Of a stretch of 64,000 bases of DNA, positions 44,194 through 56,837 are shown piece by piece. Origin of the DNA: Ceratopteris richardii (lineage: Eukaryota; Streptophyta; Polypodiopsida; Polypodiales; Pteridaceae); assembly GCA_020310875.1 (NCBI GenBank), contig CM035417.1, forward strand, positions 103,352,647 through 103,416,646, read 5' to 3'. The notes below the pieces were generated by a model. That model was given only the letters and a program-made list of their open reading frames with translations. It did not search any database and was not told the origin of the DNA. The position numbers and the translations under genes are program-made. Within the stretch, counting starts at the first letter, position 1, and the number at the start of each line of letters is the position of its first letter.

Positions 44194-45283
44194 TGTTGGT
44201 GCATTTCAAGCCTTCACACTTGGCTTGGAACTTTGGAAGATTAGCTTGGACAACTTTCATCAAGGCTTCACTTGAAGGAAAGGGCATAGGAACCCATACC
44301 TATGCTTTATTATCTTTTTACTTCCATTGTAAAAGTCTTAGTGACTTGGCATTTATGAACACACACCTACTTGATTAGTCGTGGAAATTGGATGGTGTAA
44401 ATGGAGAGAATATCTCCCTACTTTTAGAGGAGAGATTCTAGGGAGCTTAGATTTGAATTTCAAACTTCAAATGATCACTCAATCTCTATAAAAGATAAAG
44501 GAAAAAAGTCGCGGGTGTGTCTCTCACTTCTGCTCATTTCCCGAGGCATTTTATCATTGTATCACTGTGTGTGTGAGTGCTACATCTTAGCCTACACCAC
44601 AATACCTCATTTAGCTATGCTTGTCATGCTAATGAGATTGTACAACTACATAAATCAATAGAAGTATACACATTCATCATCTCTGTTTTCTCTAAGTCAT
44701 GTATTCCAAGTCTGTCAACTTCAACAGGGCATATCTCAGTGCCTACTGAACCAAATCAAGTGATTCAAGGCTTGTTGGAACCAGCACAAAGTATTCTGCA
44801 GGCCTACAAAATTTGAAGGTCATTGGATCGACCATCTCGGAGAAATCTTGCTCGAAGTGATCTCTAGTATTCTTCTGCAGAGTTCCTAAAAAGTCGGGAG
44901 TACATATAATTTTGCTAAACTTCTTTCTCTGAGTATAGTTTGTCATTTCTTCTCATTCCACTTGCAAATGGTAGCTTGTTAAGCTAATTTAATATTTCCA
45001 GAAGGAATTTGATCAATTGTAAGTGTACTGGCCACACTGAGTGAAAGACTGAGCAGGTATCAAGATCAAAATAGAAAGTTTTCAAGTCTAGTGAAGTGCA
45101 AACTCATATGTTTTGATCTAATCATTAGTCAAATCATTTCCAAAGTACATATAGCATATTTTGGTATCATTTGGAAGCTCAAAGTGTCTACTAAGCATAT
45201 CTGGAGTCAAAGAGGGCAGGTGCAAAGCAGGACTAGTAGCATCAACTCAATGTTCTGAGTGCATCCAACCATTTCTCCTAACA
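44194..45283 (+). repeat. 3' LTR of Copia D
   Basis: 1090 bp, collinear with 21533-22622, with about 19 hand-counted substitutions. The target duplication CATAG follows. Confidence 0.95.
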
Positions 45284-46030
45284 CATAGTGCCAATACTGA
45301 CCACTCCTGATTGGATGAAGCCATTCCATGTACATGTGGATGCATCCAATTATGCAATAGGATGTGTGTTGTCACAACCCACTGGTGAAGGCAACCTAGA
45401 TTTGCCTATAGCATATGCTAGCAGGCAATTGAACGCTGTTGAACGAAACTACACCACAACCGAAAGAGAAGGTTTAGGCATGGTATATGCTCTGAAGAAG
45501 TTTAGACATTATCTATTGGCCAACAAGTTCAAATTTTTCACTGATCATCAAGCTTTATTATACTTGGTCAATAAACCTTGAAATACAGGACGTCTAGTAA
45601 GATGGTTCCTCTTACTAATGGAATATGACTTTGAAGTGGTTGTTAGGAAAGGTAAGACCCACCTCAGAGCAGATCACCTTTCTCGCATCATTTCAGGCGA
45701 GTCACCGCAAGGAGTGTCTGATGAATTGCCTGATGCTTATCTGTTCAATTTAGAAGTTGTTCCTAAATGGGCAAATAAGTTGGTTCAAGTCCTAACCTTC
45801 GGACCTGCAAATAAGAATGTAAAAACAAACAAAGATGAAATTGTAAGATCACAAAAATATCAAATAATGGCAGGAAGCATGTACAAACAAGATATAGAGG
45901 GTGTACTAGCTTGTTGTGTTGAGGACGATGAACATAGTAATTGGTTGCAACAAGCCCATGAAGGATTTCTAGGGAACCACTATTCTAAACAACAAACATT
46001 GCAAAATCTAAAACGTTTAGGAGTGTATTG
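45284..46030 (+). pseudogene. Gypsy C RNase H and first integrase zinc module
   Basis: Continues the RT of 19484-21532 across Copia D. It carries RNase H (HVDASNYAIGCVLSQ, TTEREGLGM, FFTDHQALLYLV, RADHLSR), with an in-frame TGA at 45579-45581 where element A has Cys. It runs in one frame into integrase (DAYLFNLEVVPKWANKL), with no trace of the frameshift seen in element A. The first zinc module (H..H in EGFLGNHYSKQQ) is interrupted by the solo LTR; it resumes at 47043 with W-P-S-M and its C-x2-C. Confidence 0.9.
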
Positions 46031-47042
46031 TGTTGGAGACCTCTTAATCTCCAAAGGTTTGATCTATACTGATTTAAGAACACTTCTATATCAGTTATAA
46101 ACCAAACTTTACACAAATATTATTCTTCTTTACCAAAACTTCCATTAACACTTCTCTGAGTGAAGAAGTGTCTACTTCAGAAAGTCTGCTTCAAAGATCA
46201 ACTTCATTACCTGCACATAACTTCAAATTTCTTCAAATAAATGATGCACAAGTATTCGCAATACCTTTGCGCAATCATACTAATCATTAGTTCTCAAAAC
46301 TAATCATCAAAAGTTTAATTTGATCCTTAAGATCAAAGATATGTCATAACTGTCTTCCAGAGATAGCGCCTTCGACATAGTCAACTTCTTAAGTTGATTT
46401 CTCACAATAAAAAACCCGTTTTGCTAAATGCTTCTAGCCATAGCTTCCTTATCTTCTAACTTAGATTTTAAGTGCTCACTCATCAAAAACTTTACAGTAT
46501 ACACCGAGATCTAAGCAAAATACTGAGACGGAAAAGTGCGCTACTCTCAGACTTCAGTTTTCACTTCTACATACAAATGTTCCTATTAATCATTCTCACA
46601 GTAGGAGAGGAATTAGATCATGAAACTCTAGACATAGCTTTATTAGCTTCTCAATTAGATGTGTACAAAAGGAATCTTGATCCACATGATCAGACAGAGA
46701 GCACTTAGAGAAAAACCCGTCGCTATTTTCTGGGAAAAAACTCTCTACACATCTCTAAGACATTTGTCATCTACAAATGACTCTCTCATTCATTTCTTAT
46801 CATCATTAACTTATATATACATGATTTTTGACTCATCCCACATCTATGATACTACTCCTTATCATCCTAAGGATTTAGCTCTACTCAGATTACAAGGATT
46901 TCCACTTATATGTACATATGTGTACAAGCTATCATTCTGAAATCTCCTTCACTTTCTCAAGTATCTTCTTTCACTTCATTCTGACCATTAACTTTCTTCA
47001 AGATCTTTATAATCACTAATTTGTGATTGATTTGTTCCAACA
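46031..47042 (+). repeat. Solo LTR, 1012 bp
   Basis: Begins TGTTGGAGACCTC, ends TTGTTCCAACA and is flanked by the perfect 5-bp duplication TATTG (46026-46030 and 47043-47047). No internal coding region, primer-binding site or polypurine tract is present. Removing it restores the Gypsy C reading frame. The first bases resemble the Copia B LTR start (TGTTGGAG...ATCTCC), suggesting a related Copia family. LTR orientation follows from this similarity and is tentative. Confidence 0.9.
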
Positions 47043-48481
47043 TATTGGCCTAGTATGGATAAAGAAATTCATGAGTGGAATAAGAATTGTCCAGTGTGCA
47101 AAGAGAGACCCCCCGTGGAGCATGCCACCCTTTATCACGTGTCATTAATTCCAGACTGGAGTGCTCCATTGGTAGAATTCATGAGATCGGGAACATTACC
47201 CAAGGAGGCTAGTCTAGCAAGGAAACGAAGCATGGAGCAAGAGGCTAAAGACTATGCCTTCGTAGGAGATAACCTATACCGAAGAGGCAAAGATGGTTAC
47301 TTAAGATTGTGCGTTCATGAATCAGACTACTTGAAAGTCTTGGATACTGCACATAGCAGTGTTGCAGGTGGACACTTTGGGCCTGACAGAGTAATTAAGA
47401 CTATTTTATTCTTAGGACTTTGGTGGCCCACTCTTCATATGGATGCACATACCTATGTGAAGAAATGTGACACATGCCAACGTGCCCAGTACCCAATTAG
47501 AAAAGATGAGATGCCTTTGAGGCCAATGATGGGAGGACGTGCATTCTCGAAGTGGGGCATAGACTTTGTAGGTCCTATTAACCCCCCAACTAGAAAGTCC
47601 CATGCCGAGTACATAATTGTAGCCACGGATTATCTCACAAAGTGGGTAGAAGTCAAAGCCACAACAAACGATGCTCAAACTACAACTAAGTTTTTATTTG
47701 AGAATGTGTTCACCAGATACGGATTACCAATAGAGTTAGTAAGTGATAGAGGTACACACTTCTTGAATGAAGTAATCGAAAATCTTCTTCAAGAATTCTT
47801 GGTGATACATAAGAAGTCTGCCCCCTATCATCCACAAGCTAATGGACAAGTTGAGAGCACAAACAAGATCCTATGTAACGTATTGACAAAACTCGTAAAT
47901 AACAAACGCTCTGATTGGGACAAACAACTTCATCATGCTGTTTGGGCCTACCGAGTTGCCTAAAAAATGGTACTCAATGCCACCCCATTTCAGATGGTCT
48001 TCGGACAGAATGCTGTGCTACATTAGACTTCCTAATCCCAGCTTTAAAAGTAGCACAAGAGCATGAGTGGAATGGACATGAATTATCCTCTAGGATCTTT
48101 GATCTAGAACGCTTAGGTGAGACAAGGTTATGAGCGGCTGCAGGCATCTATGCTACAAAGAAACGACAAAAGGCATACTTTGATGCACATATCAAAGATA
48201 AAGGCTTGAAAGAGGGAGACCTAGTGTTGGTTTATACACTAAAGCAACATGCCCGTAAATTGGAAAAAAGAGGATACGGACCCATGATCATTAATAGAAT
48301 TTCCACTAGCGGTGCCGTTCAATTGGCCACACTAGAAGGTGATATCTTGCCCAACTATATCAGTGGTTGTCGAGTCAAGCTATATCAAGAACCTCTTACA
48401 GAGGATATGCTAAAGAGACTCAACACTACTAAGAAGCGAAAAGAAGAAGAGTTAAGGGTTAGAGAAGAAGCACAGGCATAG
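47043..48481 (+). pseudogene. Gypsy C integrase
   Basis: Completes the first zinc module (NCPVC), then has the second module (HSSVAGGHFGPDRV to CDTCQ), the core with GIDFVGP, VSDRGTHF and GQVESTNK, and the GPY/F-like end RGYGPMIINR. Breaks: TAA at 47961-47963 (element A has Tyr), a one-base loss near 48020, TGA at 48131-48133 (element A has Arg) and TAG at 48479-48481. The frame runs straight from integrase into the second-protease region (EPLTEDMLKRLN), where element A has TGA. It shows that the two-module layout is shared by the family. Confidence 0.9.
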
Positions 48482-49494
48482 GCTAGAGAATGCATTAGGA
48501 GAAATAAGTTAAGACGCCTAGGCCTAGATATCAACCTTGAGGCCCCAAGATACCACATGGCCATGTGTCAAACATCAAGTGCAATTCCTTCTCGCACAAT
48601 TGATTGACGTCCCTTTGTGAACATAGCAGTAGGACAAGGGAAGGATGTAAGGACTGTGAGAGCATTGATTGACTTAGGTGCAACAACTAATGCAGTTAGA
48701 CTTTCATACTGCCAAGATCTACAAGTGAACATCAAGCCCCTAGAAGTCTATCTCATAGGTTTGGGAGGTGTGGAAACCCCTTGTTTGGGCGAGGTGGAAT
48801 TTCCCATCTACCTTCAAGATATGCCCATGAAAGTCAAAATGCTAGTATGTCACGATGAGGACCTTATAGAGCCACTTGTCTTGGGTCAAGATTGGATTTA
48901 CGACCATGCAGTCAACTTGAATCTAAGAATTCAAATCCTTCAAGTTTGGGTACATGAACAATGTATTACATTAGAATTAGACAATTGCATGCTCACAAAT
49001 CCAAAGGTCCCACATTCCCTTAGTTCTTCCAAAACTACGCTTTGCAAAGAAAATGTTATGTGTGTTAATAACCCTACAAAGTCAAAGGACTCACTCATGG
49101 AAGCACAAGCTCAAAGGCCAGCAAACCTCTCTTCTCTTTCACATACTAATGCGAGTGTAACGTGACCAAAGAGGCAAGCAAAAAAGACATCTGCTATATC
49201 AACTAGACAGATAGAATTCAAGAAGAAAGAAGCTCAGAGCATGAAGCAGATCTAGGTACGAAAAGGAGAACAACCACCAGCTTTGCCACAACCATTCCCA
49301 TCAAAGCAAGCTAAACATGCTAAAAGAAGCACCCAAAAACGAGGACAAGATCAATCCTAAGGTCTTCGATAGGTTTGGGTACCAAAGCAACCGATGAAGG
49401 CCGACCATCATCACATGCAAATTTGGGTGCCTAAGAAGTTAGCTACAGCTCAACAAGGGCAATCACAAATGTGGGTACCCAAGAACCTCTTATA
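48482..49494 (+). pseudogene. Gypsy C second protease and W-V-P-K tail
   Basis: Homologous to the region downstream of integrase in element A. The protease-like frame (48617-49165) has A-L-I-D-L-G-A at the active site, where element A has A-L-I-D-S-G-A; the Ser codon is TTA here. It ends with L-V-L-G-Q-D-W. A TGA at 48605-48607 stands where element A has Arg. After a stop near 49165 the basic tail is readable in pieces, with three W-V-P-K motifs at about 49377, 49421 and 49472. Copia E interrupts it at 49495; the tail resumes at 55610. Confidence 0.87.
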
Positions 49495-50294
49495 TGTTGA
49501 AAGTTTTTCAAGCTCAAGAGTGTGGGAACATGCCCCAAATTGAACCTTCCACATCATCCACAATCAAAGGAGGCTGATTTCCATGAGTTGGAGGCATCAA
49601 ATCATGCCCATAATGGAAAGAATTTGATTAGAGAATATTTAGCTCACCTCTTGATGTGATTGGACCTCACTTTTGACATGTATATGCTTTTGATTGGTTA
49701 AAGAGGTTAGTATGAGGTCTTTAAAACCTCTAATGAGTTGTATTATGACTTAGAGTCATGGAAATACGTGCCCAAGCTGCCCCCTTGCTTAAGCACACCC
49801 CCTACTAGCTGGTCTCTGCATATTTTGCAGAAATTTCACTTTTACACACTCTATCTATCTAGATGTTTTTGGCAGACCCCCCGGTCTTGTAATTGTTGTT
49901 TCTCCTTCATCCGGAATCCATTTGCAATGATTTCTGTCTTGTTGGAAATTTTATAAGTTCTACTTTGTCTGGTATAAGTCTCACGTTCAGTGCATGCACA
50001 TGTGCAGAGAAATGTCCAGAACAGTGTCTGTCTAGTTAGCTCATACTCTGTGGAGAGATCAAGTTGTCTGTTTTGTTGCAGCTGGTTGAGGCATCATCCA
50101 GTATCCACATGGAGTGATTTTACTCTCATTTGAAAGCTCTTAAAGTCTAGTTTATGCCTGCAAAATTTCATCTTCAGTCTCTGCATATACTCAGAGAAAC
50201 TCAGAAAATACAGAGCCTATGTCTGAAAAATTTCAGGATCCTAGGAGGGTTCATTTGCTTTTGTTGTGCACATAGGAGTGTTTATCCTCAAACA
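49495..50294 (+). repeat. 5' LTR of Copia E
   Basis: 800 bp from TGTTGAAAG to CCTCAAACA; equal in length to the 3' LTR at 54810. Confidence 0.95.
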
Positions 50295-50295
50295 G

Positions 50296-50307
50296 TGGTA
50301 TCAGAGC
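50296..50307 (+). other. Primer-binding site of Copia E
   Basis: TGGTATCAGAGC, initiator-tRNA-Met type, 1 bp after the LTR. Confidence 0.95.
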
Positions 50308-50541
50308 AATAAGTGGAGTATCAAAGAGAGAAGAAGGAGCTACTGAAGTGAAGTAAAGACTTCATCAAATTTTGAAGGAAGGAAGCAAAGAACGGGCACG
50401 TCAACAACAAGGGGAAGCAAATACATCATCAAATCAAAGACGAAGCTTCATCAAGAGGAGTAGCTCTATTTTTTGAGGTAAAAGCCATCCTTTTCAACTT
50501 CATTGCATCAAGGGGGAGGTTCAAAAGAGTTAGGAGGCACC

Positions 50542-51603
50542 ATGGCTGATCTCAATGCTCAGATTGAGAAGCTCGAAAAAGGAAACTACCAACCGTGGCG
50601 ATTTAGAATAAGCAATTTTTTGATGGGGAAAGGTTTGTGGGGACTTGTGAGTGGTGGAGAGCCAAAACCCTACATAGATGAGTTAAATCCAACCAATGAT
50701 CATAGAAGAGCAGTAAGAGAGTGGGATGAAAGGGACAAAAGGGTCATTTTCATTTTATCTCAGCATATTAGCAACTCTATGGTAGGGCATATTCAAGATT
50801 TGGATACATCGAAGAAGGTGTGGGAGTGCTTGGAGAGATTGTATTCAACCTCCACAAAAGCTAGAAAAATTCAGCTCAAGAATGAGCTAAATAATCTTAG
50901 GAAAAGCCCATCTCAAGGTGCTAATGATTACATATTAAAGGTTAAAGAGCTTGCGGATGCACTAGGGTCAATCGGTTGTGCCCTAGATGATGACGATCTT
51001 GTCGCCCACACCCTAAATGGACTTAGGGATGATGAAAAATGGAGGGCTTTCACAACTTCAGTGTATGTAAGGGACTCTCTTCCTGATTTTGATCAACTAA
51101 TCACTCTCATGGTGACAGAGGAGATGAACCTTGGTGGTCATAACGCCAAGGATAGCCAAGGGCAATTGTTGTATGCAGGTAGAGGAAGAGGAAGACACAA
51201 CCGAGGTGCTTCAAGAGGAAGAGGAAGATATCAAAGCAACCAAGGAGGTCAAGGACAACAAGAAAATGCAGGTCAAAGAGGTGGAAGAGCCACAAATAGA
51301 GGAAGAGGTGCAAGATTTGGTGGAAGAGGACAAGCCACTTCAAATGGATGCTTTGTATGCGGTAAGCCCGGTCATTTTGCAAATGAATGCTATCATAGAG
51401 CTCAAAGACAAGGGAATCAAAGCAACAACAACAACAACAATTATAGAGGGCAAGGTAATTATGCAAACACATCATCCAGCCAAGGGAATGATTATTTACT
51501 TGCCATGAGGTATGGTGAAGATATAACTCAAGCTAGTGAAGATGTATGGTATGTAGACAGTGGATGTAGCAATCATATGTCATGTCGAAAGGAGTTTTTT
51601 TAG
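50542..51603 (+). pseudogene. Copia E gag and protease start
   Basis: The start chosen is Met 50542 (MADLNAQIEKLEKGNYQPW), matching the gag starts of Copia B and D; a Met 13 codons upstream is less likely. It is a UBN2-like gag core, then an RG-rich stretch, zinc knuckle CFVCGKPGHFANEC and Asn-rich spacer. The protease signature VDSGCSNHMS is reached at about 51560-51590. A run of seven T at 51594-51601 shifts the frame, so translation stops at TAG 51601-51603 right after the protease active site. The protease continues in the next frame from 51560. Confidence 0.92.
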
Positions 51604-53623
51604 TAATTTGCAGGTCCCAAAGCATCAAGGGCATGTGGAAACAGGTGATAACTCAGAGCATATCATTCAACATGTGGGAGATATCAGTTTGGAAGGAAAT
51701 CAAAGAGCAAAGTGCTTATCAGAGGTATTACATGTCCCTACTATTACCAAAAACTTGATTTCGGTAGGCCAAATGGTAGAAAAAGGCTATCAAGTTAGGT
51801 TCAATGAAAGAGGATGTTTTGTTGAGGATCCAAGGGCAGGTTTCAAGCTCATAGCAAAAGGAAAAAAGCAAGGGAGAATGTTCACAATGGACATAAATCA
51901 GCCACACCATTCAATGTATGTCACATATGGAGACAAGAGGATAGCAGATTTGGATCTATGGCATAAACGAATAGGTCACATCAACCTACAAAAGCTCAAG
52001 GACATGCAAAGGAGGAGCTTGGTAAGAGGCCTACCAAATTTTACATCTAAAATGTTGCATGAAATTTGTGTAGCTTGCCAACAAGGAAAACAATCAAGGC
52101 TGCCCTTCAAGAAGAGTACCTATGTAAGTGCAAATGTTTTAGACCTGATTCACACGGATGTTTGGGGTCCAACAAGAGAAGCATCCCTTGCTGGAAATAG
52201 GTATTTTGTAACCTTCATTGATGACTTTTCAAGGAAAGTGTGGTTGTATTGCATTAGAAACAAATTCGATGTGTTCCACTACTTCAAGAAATTCAAAGCA
52301 CAGGTGGAGAAGGAATCTGACAAGTTTATCAAAACTTTGAGATCCGATGGAGGGGGAGAGTACTTCTCCCATGAATTTTCTGAATTTTTGTAGGTCAATG
52401 GCATCAAAAGACAATTCACATGCAGGTATACCCCTCAACAAAATGGGGTAGCAGAGAGAAAGAACAGACACATAGCAGAGGTAGCAAGGTGTATGCTCAA
52501 TGAAATGAATATGCCGCATTGTTATTGGGGAGAGGCTACATATACAGCCACATACATCATGAATAGATGTCCTACATCAGGTATACATCATCTAACCCCT
52601 GAGGAAGCATGGAGTGGAAGAAAACCTTGCATTTCACATCTTAGAATCTTTGGTTGTATATGCTATGTACATGTACCTCAAGAGTTGAGGTCAAAGTTAG
52701 ATGCCAAATCTGAAAGGTGTATTTTTTTGGGATATTCAATGGAACAAAAGGGGTATAAATGCTATAATCCCATCACCAAGGAGCTGAAGGTAAGTAGGGA
52801 TGTTGTCTTTGATGAGTTGAAGCCTTGGTATGCATGCACAAGTCCATTGCAGGTTGAAGACATAGGTGAGACAGATTTGAAGAATGATGATAGAGTTCAA
52901 GAAAGCATGGATTTGAGTGGTCCAAGCAACTCATGCAACACAAGGACACCCTCACCATGGAGTGGAAGGCTTAGGGAAAGAGAGACCAGCTCTGAAGAAA
53001 GCAAAGTCAAAGGCAAAGAGAAGATTTCAGTTGAAGAAGGAAGCTATGTGGACGAGAGCATGTTGGAAGATGAAGAGATAGAAGAAGTTCAAACTCCAGG
53101 AGTGGCCAAACAAAGAAAGAAGATGGCAACCACACCAAAAGGAAGTGAAAGAAGGTCTTCAAGAGTAAGATATCCAGTACAAAGGTTAACATATGATAAT
53201 TTCATTGCAAAGCATTATGCATACATGACTCAGGTAATCAAGGACAAAGAACCAACTAGTTATGAAGAAGCTAAGGATTGCAAGGAATGGCAAGAGGCAA
53301 TGAAGGAAGAGCTCAAAGCACTTGATGAGAACCATACTTGGAGCTTGGTACCAGCTCAAGAAGGCATGAAGGTGATAGGTAATAAGTGGGTTTACAAAAT
53401 TAAAAGAAATTCAGATGGTTCCATTGCTAGGTACAAAGCAAGGTTGGTGGCGAAAGGCTTCTCCCAAAGCTACGGGATAGATTATGATGAAACTTTCAGC
53501 CCCGTAGCCAAGATGCCAACAATTAGGACTTTGATTGCAGTGGCCACATCAAGGAAATGGAGCTTATATCAGTTGGATGTGAAGAATGCCTTCCTCAATG
53601 GAGAGCTTGAAGAAGTAGTCTAG
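51604..53623 (+). pseudogene. Copia E protease end, integrase, RT start
   Basis: After the frameshift the protease remainder reads [17 protein letters not shown]. Integrase has zinc motif WHKRIGHIN to CVACQQGK, then HTDVWGP, FIDDFSRK and [11 protein letters not shown] at 52391-52393 stops it just before VNGIKR; Copia D has CAG at this place. The frame goes on with [10 protein letters not shown], the integrase C-terminus ([28 protein letters not shown]), an acidic linker and the RT start ([27 protein letters not shown]). It ends at TAG 53621-53623, where relatives have the Tyr of EEVYMSQP. Confidence 0.9.
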
Positions 53624-54774
53624 ATGAGCCAACCTCAAGGATTTGCTAGTATGAGGTACCCAAATCATGTTTGCAAGCTAAGGAAAGCACTATATGGACT
53701 AAAGCAAGCCCCAAGGGCCTGGAATCAGAGGTTAGTGGATTATTTATCAAGTTGTGGATACAAAGAAAGTGTTGCAGATCCATCACTTTACATGAAGAAG
53801 CAAGGAGACAAGACGGTATATATATGCATCTATGTGGACGATTTGATCATCACAGGAAGTGATATTGCAGGTATTAAAGATATCAAATCAAAGCTAGGAA
53901 AGGAGTTCAAGATATCTGATCTTGGAACACTAAAATACTTCTTGGGAATAGAGGTAATCTATGCACACAATGGCATCTTCTTGATTCAAAGAAAATACTT
54001 GTTGGATGTGCTATACAGGTTTGGTATGAGTGGTTGTAAGCCACTTTCTCAGCCCATGGAGCCCAATACAAAGTTGGTTGCAGGTCAAGGAGAGGCTATA
54101 CAAGATATTACACTATATAGAAGCATAATTGGTTCATTAATTTATGCTACATTCACTAGACCTGATCTTGCATATGTAGTAGGTGTTCTCTCTCAATTTT
54201 TGCATACACCTACTCATGATCATCTTATGGCGGCAAGAAAGGTGCTTCGTTACATCAAGCACACCATCAACCAAGGTCTATTTTACTCATATGATGCTGA
54301 TCTAAGTGTCAAAGGATATAGTGATGTTGATTGGGCAGGTAGCAAGGATGATCGAAGGAGTACATCGGGTTATGTTTTCATGATAGGTACAAAAGTGATC
54401 TCTTGGAGCTCTAAGAAGCAACCCACTGTTGCTCTTTCATCCACAGAGGCTGAGTACAGAGGTTTAGCATTGGCTACATGTGAGCTATTATGGCTTAAGA
54501 AGCTACTTAAGGACTTGGAAGTGGAAGTGCAGGAGTTTCCTCTTTATGGAGACAACATTTCAAGCATCTATCTAGCTAACAATCCCATGTTTCATGCAAG
54601 GAGCAAGCACATAGAGGTTCATTACCACTTCGTTAGAGAAAAGGTGATGGCAAAGAGCTAGATATAAGGTATGTGAACACTAAAATGCAGGTTGCAGACA
54701 TGATGACAAAGTTTCTTGAAGGTACAAAGCTTGGAGGATTCAAGGAAGCTATCAACATAAGAGACATAGGCTGA
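53624..54774 (+). pseudogene. Copia E reverse transcriptase and RNase H
   Basis: Continues in the same frame after the TAG with [47 protein letters not shown], and RNase H with DVDWAGSKDDRRSTSGY (the first catalytic-type Asp is retained), KQPTVALSSTEAEYRGL and HARSKHIEVHYHFVREK. A one-base loss near 54656 gives a premature stop at 54659-54661. The last 37 or so codons read on in another frame to TGA 54772-54774, beside the polypurine tract. RT motifs look intact. Confidence 0.92.
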
Positions 54775-54796
54775 AGCAACAAAGGAAAAGACTTGA

Positions 54797-54809
54797 GCTT
54801 GAGGGGGAG
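54797..54809 (+). other. Polypurine tract of Copia E
   Basis: GCTTGAGGGGGAG directly before the 3' LTR. Confidence 0.93.
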
Positions 54810-55609
54810 TGTTGAAAGTTTTTCAAGCTCAAGAGTGTGGGAACATGCCCCAAATTGAACCTTCCACATCCTCCACAATCAAAGGAGGCTGATTTCCACG
54901 AGTTGGAGGCATCAAATCATGCCCATAATGGAAATAATTTGATTAGAGAATATTTAGCTCACCTCTTGATGTGATTGGACCTCACTTTTGACATGTATAT
55001 GCTTTTGATTGGTTAAAGAGGTTAGTATGAGGTCTTTACAACCTCTAATGAGTTGTATTATGACTTAGAGTCGTGGAAATACGTGCCCAAGTTGCCCCCT
55101 TGCTTAAGCACACCCCCTACTAGCTGGTCTCTGCATATTTTGCAGAAATTTCACTTTTACACACTCTATCTATCTAGATGTTTTTGGCAGACCCCCCGGT
55201 CTTGTAATTGTTGTTTCTCCTTCATCCGGAATCCATTTGCAATGATTTTTGTCTTGTTGGAAAGCTTATAAGTTCTACTTTGTCTGGTATAAGTCTCAGG
55301 TTCAGTGCCTGCACATGTGCAGAGAAATGTCCAGAACAGTGTCTGTCTAGTTAGCTCATACTCTGTGGAGAGATCAAGTTGTCTGTTTTGTTGCAGCTGG
55401 TTGAGGCATCATCCAGTATCCAAATGGAGTGATTTTAATCTCATTTGAAAGCTCTTAAAGTCTAGTTTATGCCTGCAAAATTTCATTTTCAGTCTCTGCA
55501 TATACTTAGAGAAACTCAGAAAATACAGAGCCTATGTCTGAAAAATTTCAGGATCCTAGGAGGGTTCATTTGCTTTTGTTGTGCAGATAGGAGTGTTTAT
55601 CCTCAAACA
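54810..55609 (+). repeat. 3' LTR of Copia E
   Basis: 800 bp, collinear with 49495-50294, followed by the target duplication TTATA. Confidence 0.95.
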
Positions 55610-55978
55610 TTATAGACACAACGACCTATGCTCCCCACCATGCAGAAGGTCTCAACAAAGAAGCCAAGGAGAGAAAAGGGTAAGAATAGAGCACATAAAC
55701 CAAAAGAAGATAAACTCAGCCCTTCGGCACAAATAAGCAAACAATCATCAAGGATATGGGTATGGAAGCCAAAAGTACCAGTGGCCTCCACAGAGCCAAA
55801 GAGCCAACCACGCTGGATACCAAAATTCAGAAACCACCCAAAGATAAAGAGGACATATCTTAAGTCTATCGGGCCAAATAATCTCCTGAAATGGATCCCT
55901 ATAAGAAGGATTACATCATTTCAAGATCCACTGGCTCCCTCCAAAAAAGATTGCATCAACATCCACCAACAACATTGA
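55610..55978 (+). pseudogene. Gypsy C tail, end of the W-(V/I)-P-K repeats
   Basis: Resumes the basic tail split by Copia E. The open frame from 55628 is very rich in Lys, Pro and Ser and holds three more degenerate copies of the motif: I-W-V-W-K-P-K, R-W-I-P-K and K-W-I-P-I. It ends at TGA near 55976. The frame differs from the last upstream piece, so a frameshift lies near the insertion. Nothing like the 1442-codon ORF of element A follows. Confidence 0.75.
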
Positions 55979-56837
55979 AAGCCTCGACGTGCAACAACCA
56001 TGTGCCTTTGGCATAACCTTGTCTTTTGCACCATTCAGGTCATGCATTTCCAACGTATGCATTAATATAGGTCCACCTTACACGGCCGTGCATAGACGCA
56101 ATTGAGGACCCCAGGCACATGCGACACATCGCACATATGTAAAATATTTTATTGATGCTAACACCTTTTTTCTTGCCTTACTCCATTGTTCAAAAAAAAA
56201 GGGGGAAAGAATGAAAAGAAAGAAGAGAACTATGTGCTTGAAGACGCTCATCAGCGAACCATCAACAAAGCCATCCATCAACAAAGACAAGCTGATGGTC
56301 AATCACCATGATGGAAGTACACAATGAAGAGTTGAAGATCGATGGAACTTTTACCATGGTAAGACGTGTATGCTTCAACAACACTATAACCATGATAGAT
56401 TAGGAAACCTCTTCGTCGGCATACCCTTGAGAACTTAGCTCAAGACCCAACCTCTTGCACCATAATTCTTCCAATGCATTTTCCAAGTATGCATGCATAG
56501 GGCTACATTACAAGGCCGTGCACAAGGCACATTCTTCTTCCAACCCATGCACTAATGCACTTACCCGTCAATCATTATGGGTCACGTGTATTTGGCATGA
56601 AAACTAGGGAAGCCATGTGTGAAAACAGCAAGAGAGGACATCAAGGGGACAACAGCAAGAGCAAGGAAGCAATTCCACCACCGACAGCTACTCTCAATCA
56701 ACGTTGACAACCTCTTTTGAGTAGCTCACAATTTTTGGAAGCTAAGAAAGACACCATCAAACTGGAATACAAGGATGAAGTCCATACAAAGGTAGCAATG
56801 ACAAAATGACGAACCAGACAACTGCCCAAGCTACAAT
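55979..56837 (+). other. Gypsy C 3' region, no ORF recognised
   Basis: This stretch should contain the C polypurine tract and the start of its 3' LTR. AAAAAAAAAGGGGGAAAG near 56194-56211 is a candidate tract, but no LTR start could be matched to element A. Two related blocks containing GGCCGTGCA (near 56043-56098 and 56470-56530) form an imperfect direct repeat. Confidence 0.5.

Larger units (their letters stand above)
21533..45283 (+). mobile_element. Ty1/Copia element D, split by Gypsy A
   Basis: LTRs of 1090 bp at each end, TG...CA ends and a perfect target duplication CATAG (21528-21532 and 45284-45288). About 6.4 kb of its own sequence remains after removing Gypsy A (23312-40646). It inserted in the RT-RNase H junction of Gypsy C. 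A hand comparison finds about 19 LTR differences, so it is older than the Gypsy inserted in it. It is inactivated by the Gypsy insertion, a gag frameshift and a rearrangement at 43504-43545. Confidence 0.96.
49495..55609 (+). mobile_element. Ty1/Copia element E, complete but inactivated
   Basis: 6115 bp, two 800-bp LTRs, TG...CA ends and perfect target duplication TTATA (49490-49494 and 55610-55614). Primer-binding site and polypurine tract are intact. It inserted in the tail of Gypsy C. About 16 LTR differences by hand. Four small lesions break an otherwise full-length gag-pol frame. Confidence 0.96.
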
